Shown: positions 21,025 to 21,413 of the stretch, one piece after another | Position numbering within the stretch: the stretch's first letter is position 1 | How the letters are laid out: every line of letters begins with the position of its first letter | NCBI GenBank assembly: GCA_031394045.1 | Contig: JANMWN010000009.1 | Coordinates: forward strand, 1 to 21,413 | From: JANYIP01 sp031394045 | GTDB taxonomy: Bacteria; Actinomycetota; Actinomycetes; Prado026 | DNA: 21,413 bases | Direction of reading: 5' to 3' | Notes under the pieces: generated by a model | Databases searched by the model: none | The model's input: the letters and a program-made list of their open reading frames with translations, nothing else | What the model was told of the DNA's origin: nothing | Position numbers and translations under genes: made by a program

Positions 21025-21413
21025 GAACCGTGGAACGCATCGAGCGACGGAGCTTCCTCTCCCTCCTGACGGTTGGGGTCGGCGTGATGCTGACCGGGTG
21101 CGGGGCGACCTCGTCGGCCGGCCCGCACGTACCAGCGCCACGGAAGGCCTTCCCGCCTCCGGTCCCAGGCCGGGTGCACTCGGTGTCGCACGTACCCGGG
21201 CACACCCGCAACATCGTGCTGACCATCGACGACGGCGCAGACCCGGCGACCCTGGCTGCGTACGTGCGACTCGCCCAGGACACCGGGATCGCGTTGACGT
21301 TCGACGCGAACGGGATGCGCGCGGACTCCTGGGATCCGCAGGCGGCCGCCCTCGCACCGCTGATCGAGAAGGGGCAGGTCCAGATCGCCAACCACACCTT
21401 CCATCACCGTCCG
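21021..21413 (+). CDS. Tat-type lipoprotein polysaccharide deacetylase (NodB homology), 3' end cut
   Basis: The visible 131 residues start with a twin-arginine signal (ERRSFLSLL) and lipobox LTGC, so the enzyme is folded before export and anchored outside. The deacetylase domain opens with NIVLTIDDGADPATL (metal-binding Asp in motif 1) and reaches motif 2 NHTFHHRP (two metal His) at the window end. Such enzymes remove acetyl groups from GlcNAc polymers such as peptidoglycan or PNAG. The GTG at 21021 overlaps the upstream stop (GTGA) and follows AAGGGGG; GTG at 21030 is an alternative. Coupling to the synthase-acyltransferase gene suggests it edits the same polymer. Confidence 0.88.
   Translation, partial: MRTVERIERRSFLSLLTVGVGVMLTGCGATSSAGPHVPAPRKAFPPPVPGRVHSVSHVPGHTRNIVLTIDDGADPATLAAYVRLAQDTGIALTFDANGMRADSWDPQAAALAPLIEKGQVQIANHTFHHRP

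Noticed and set aside
18865..21357. 830-residue open frame antisense to the glycosyltransferase-acyltransferase gene
   Set aside because: Arg/Gly/Asp-rich shadow of high-G+C codon structure; no family motifs, while the plus strand shows clear catalytic motifs throughout.

Overview
The window is high-G+C DNA with GTG/TTG starts, dense overlapping genes and actinobacterial families (DUF4234, DUF4184, DUF3467, ScyD/ScyE-like, RibD-C-like reductase, PPK2). It looks like an actinomycete chromosome; the genus cannot be fixed from the sequence. The ends cut a transposase (left) and a polysaccharide deacetylase (right).

Region 1 (1-3641) is one end of an integrated element. It carries the 3' part of an ISL3-family transposase with its terminal repeat, two small excisionase-type HTH proteins, a VapBC-like toxin-antitoxin pair and a tyrosine integrase. 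It ends in a 3' fragment of a tRNA gene (T-arm plus acceptor strand) that I read as the chromosomal attachment-site remnant. The intact tRNA and the other end would lie left of the window.

Region 2 (3650-7245) holds a secreted HNH-nuclease lipoprotein flanked by copies of a 12-bp repeat, a frameshifted gene remnant, a second lipoprotein, a MazF-like toxin with its antitoxin under a clear promoter/operator, and a compact minus-strand operon (DUF4234 protein, one-pass membrane protein, 33-codon ORF) joined by overlapping stop/start codons.

Region 3 (7304-13244) has a coiled-coil protein, a ScyD/ScyE-like secreted beta-propeller, a four-cysteine mini-protein, DUF4184 and DUF3467 proteins. It then has an ECF sigma-factor module: sigma factor, a membrane protein in the anti-sigma position, and a shorter paralogue with a His-rich tail. 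This module lies between an intact 89-aa gene and a decayed copy of that gene's 3' end, so it is bracketed by direct repeats.

Region 4 (13262-16846) is ordinary chromosome: a 58-aa ORF overlapping rsgA, rsgA itself, a PPK2 kinase, a GlsB/YeaQ-like membrane protein coupled to a RibD-C-type reductase, and a DoxX-like protein.

Region 5 (16850-21413) is a long regulatory intergenic stretch (inverted repeats, a Crp-like site, a leader that can fold as a pseudoknot) before a 1222-residue fusion of a processive family-2 glycosyltransferase with an acyltransferase-3/SGNH O-acyltransferase. That gene overlaps a Tat-type lipoprotein polysaccharide deacetylase. Together they look like a surface-polysaccharide synthesis and modification operon.

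A theme across the window is leaderless expression: six genes have a TANNNT-like (one CATTAT) -10 hexamer exactly 7 nt before the start codon and no Shine-Dalgarno sequence.
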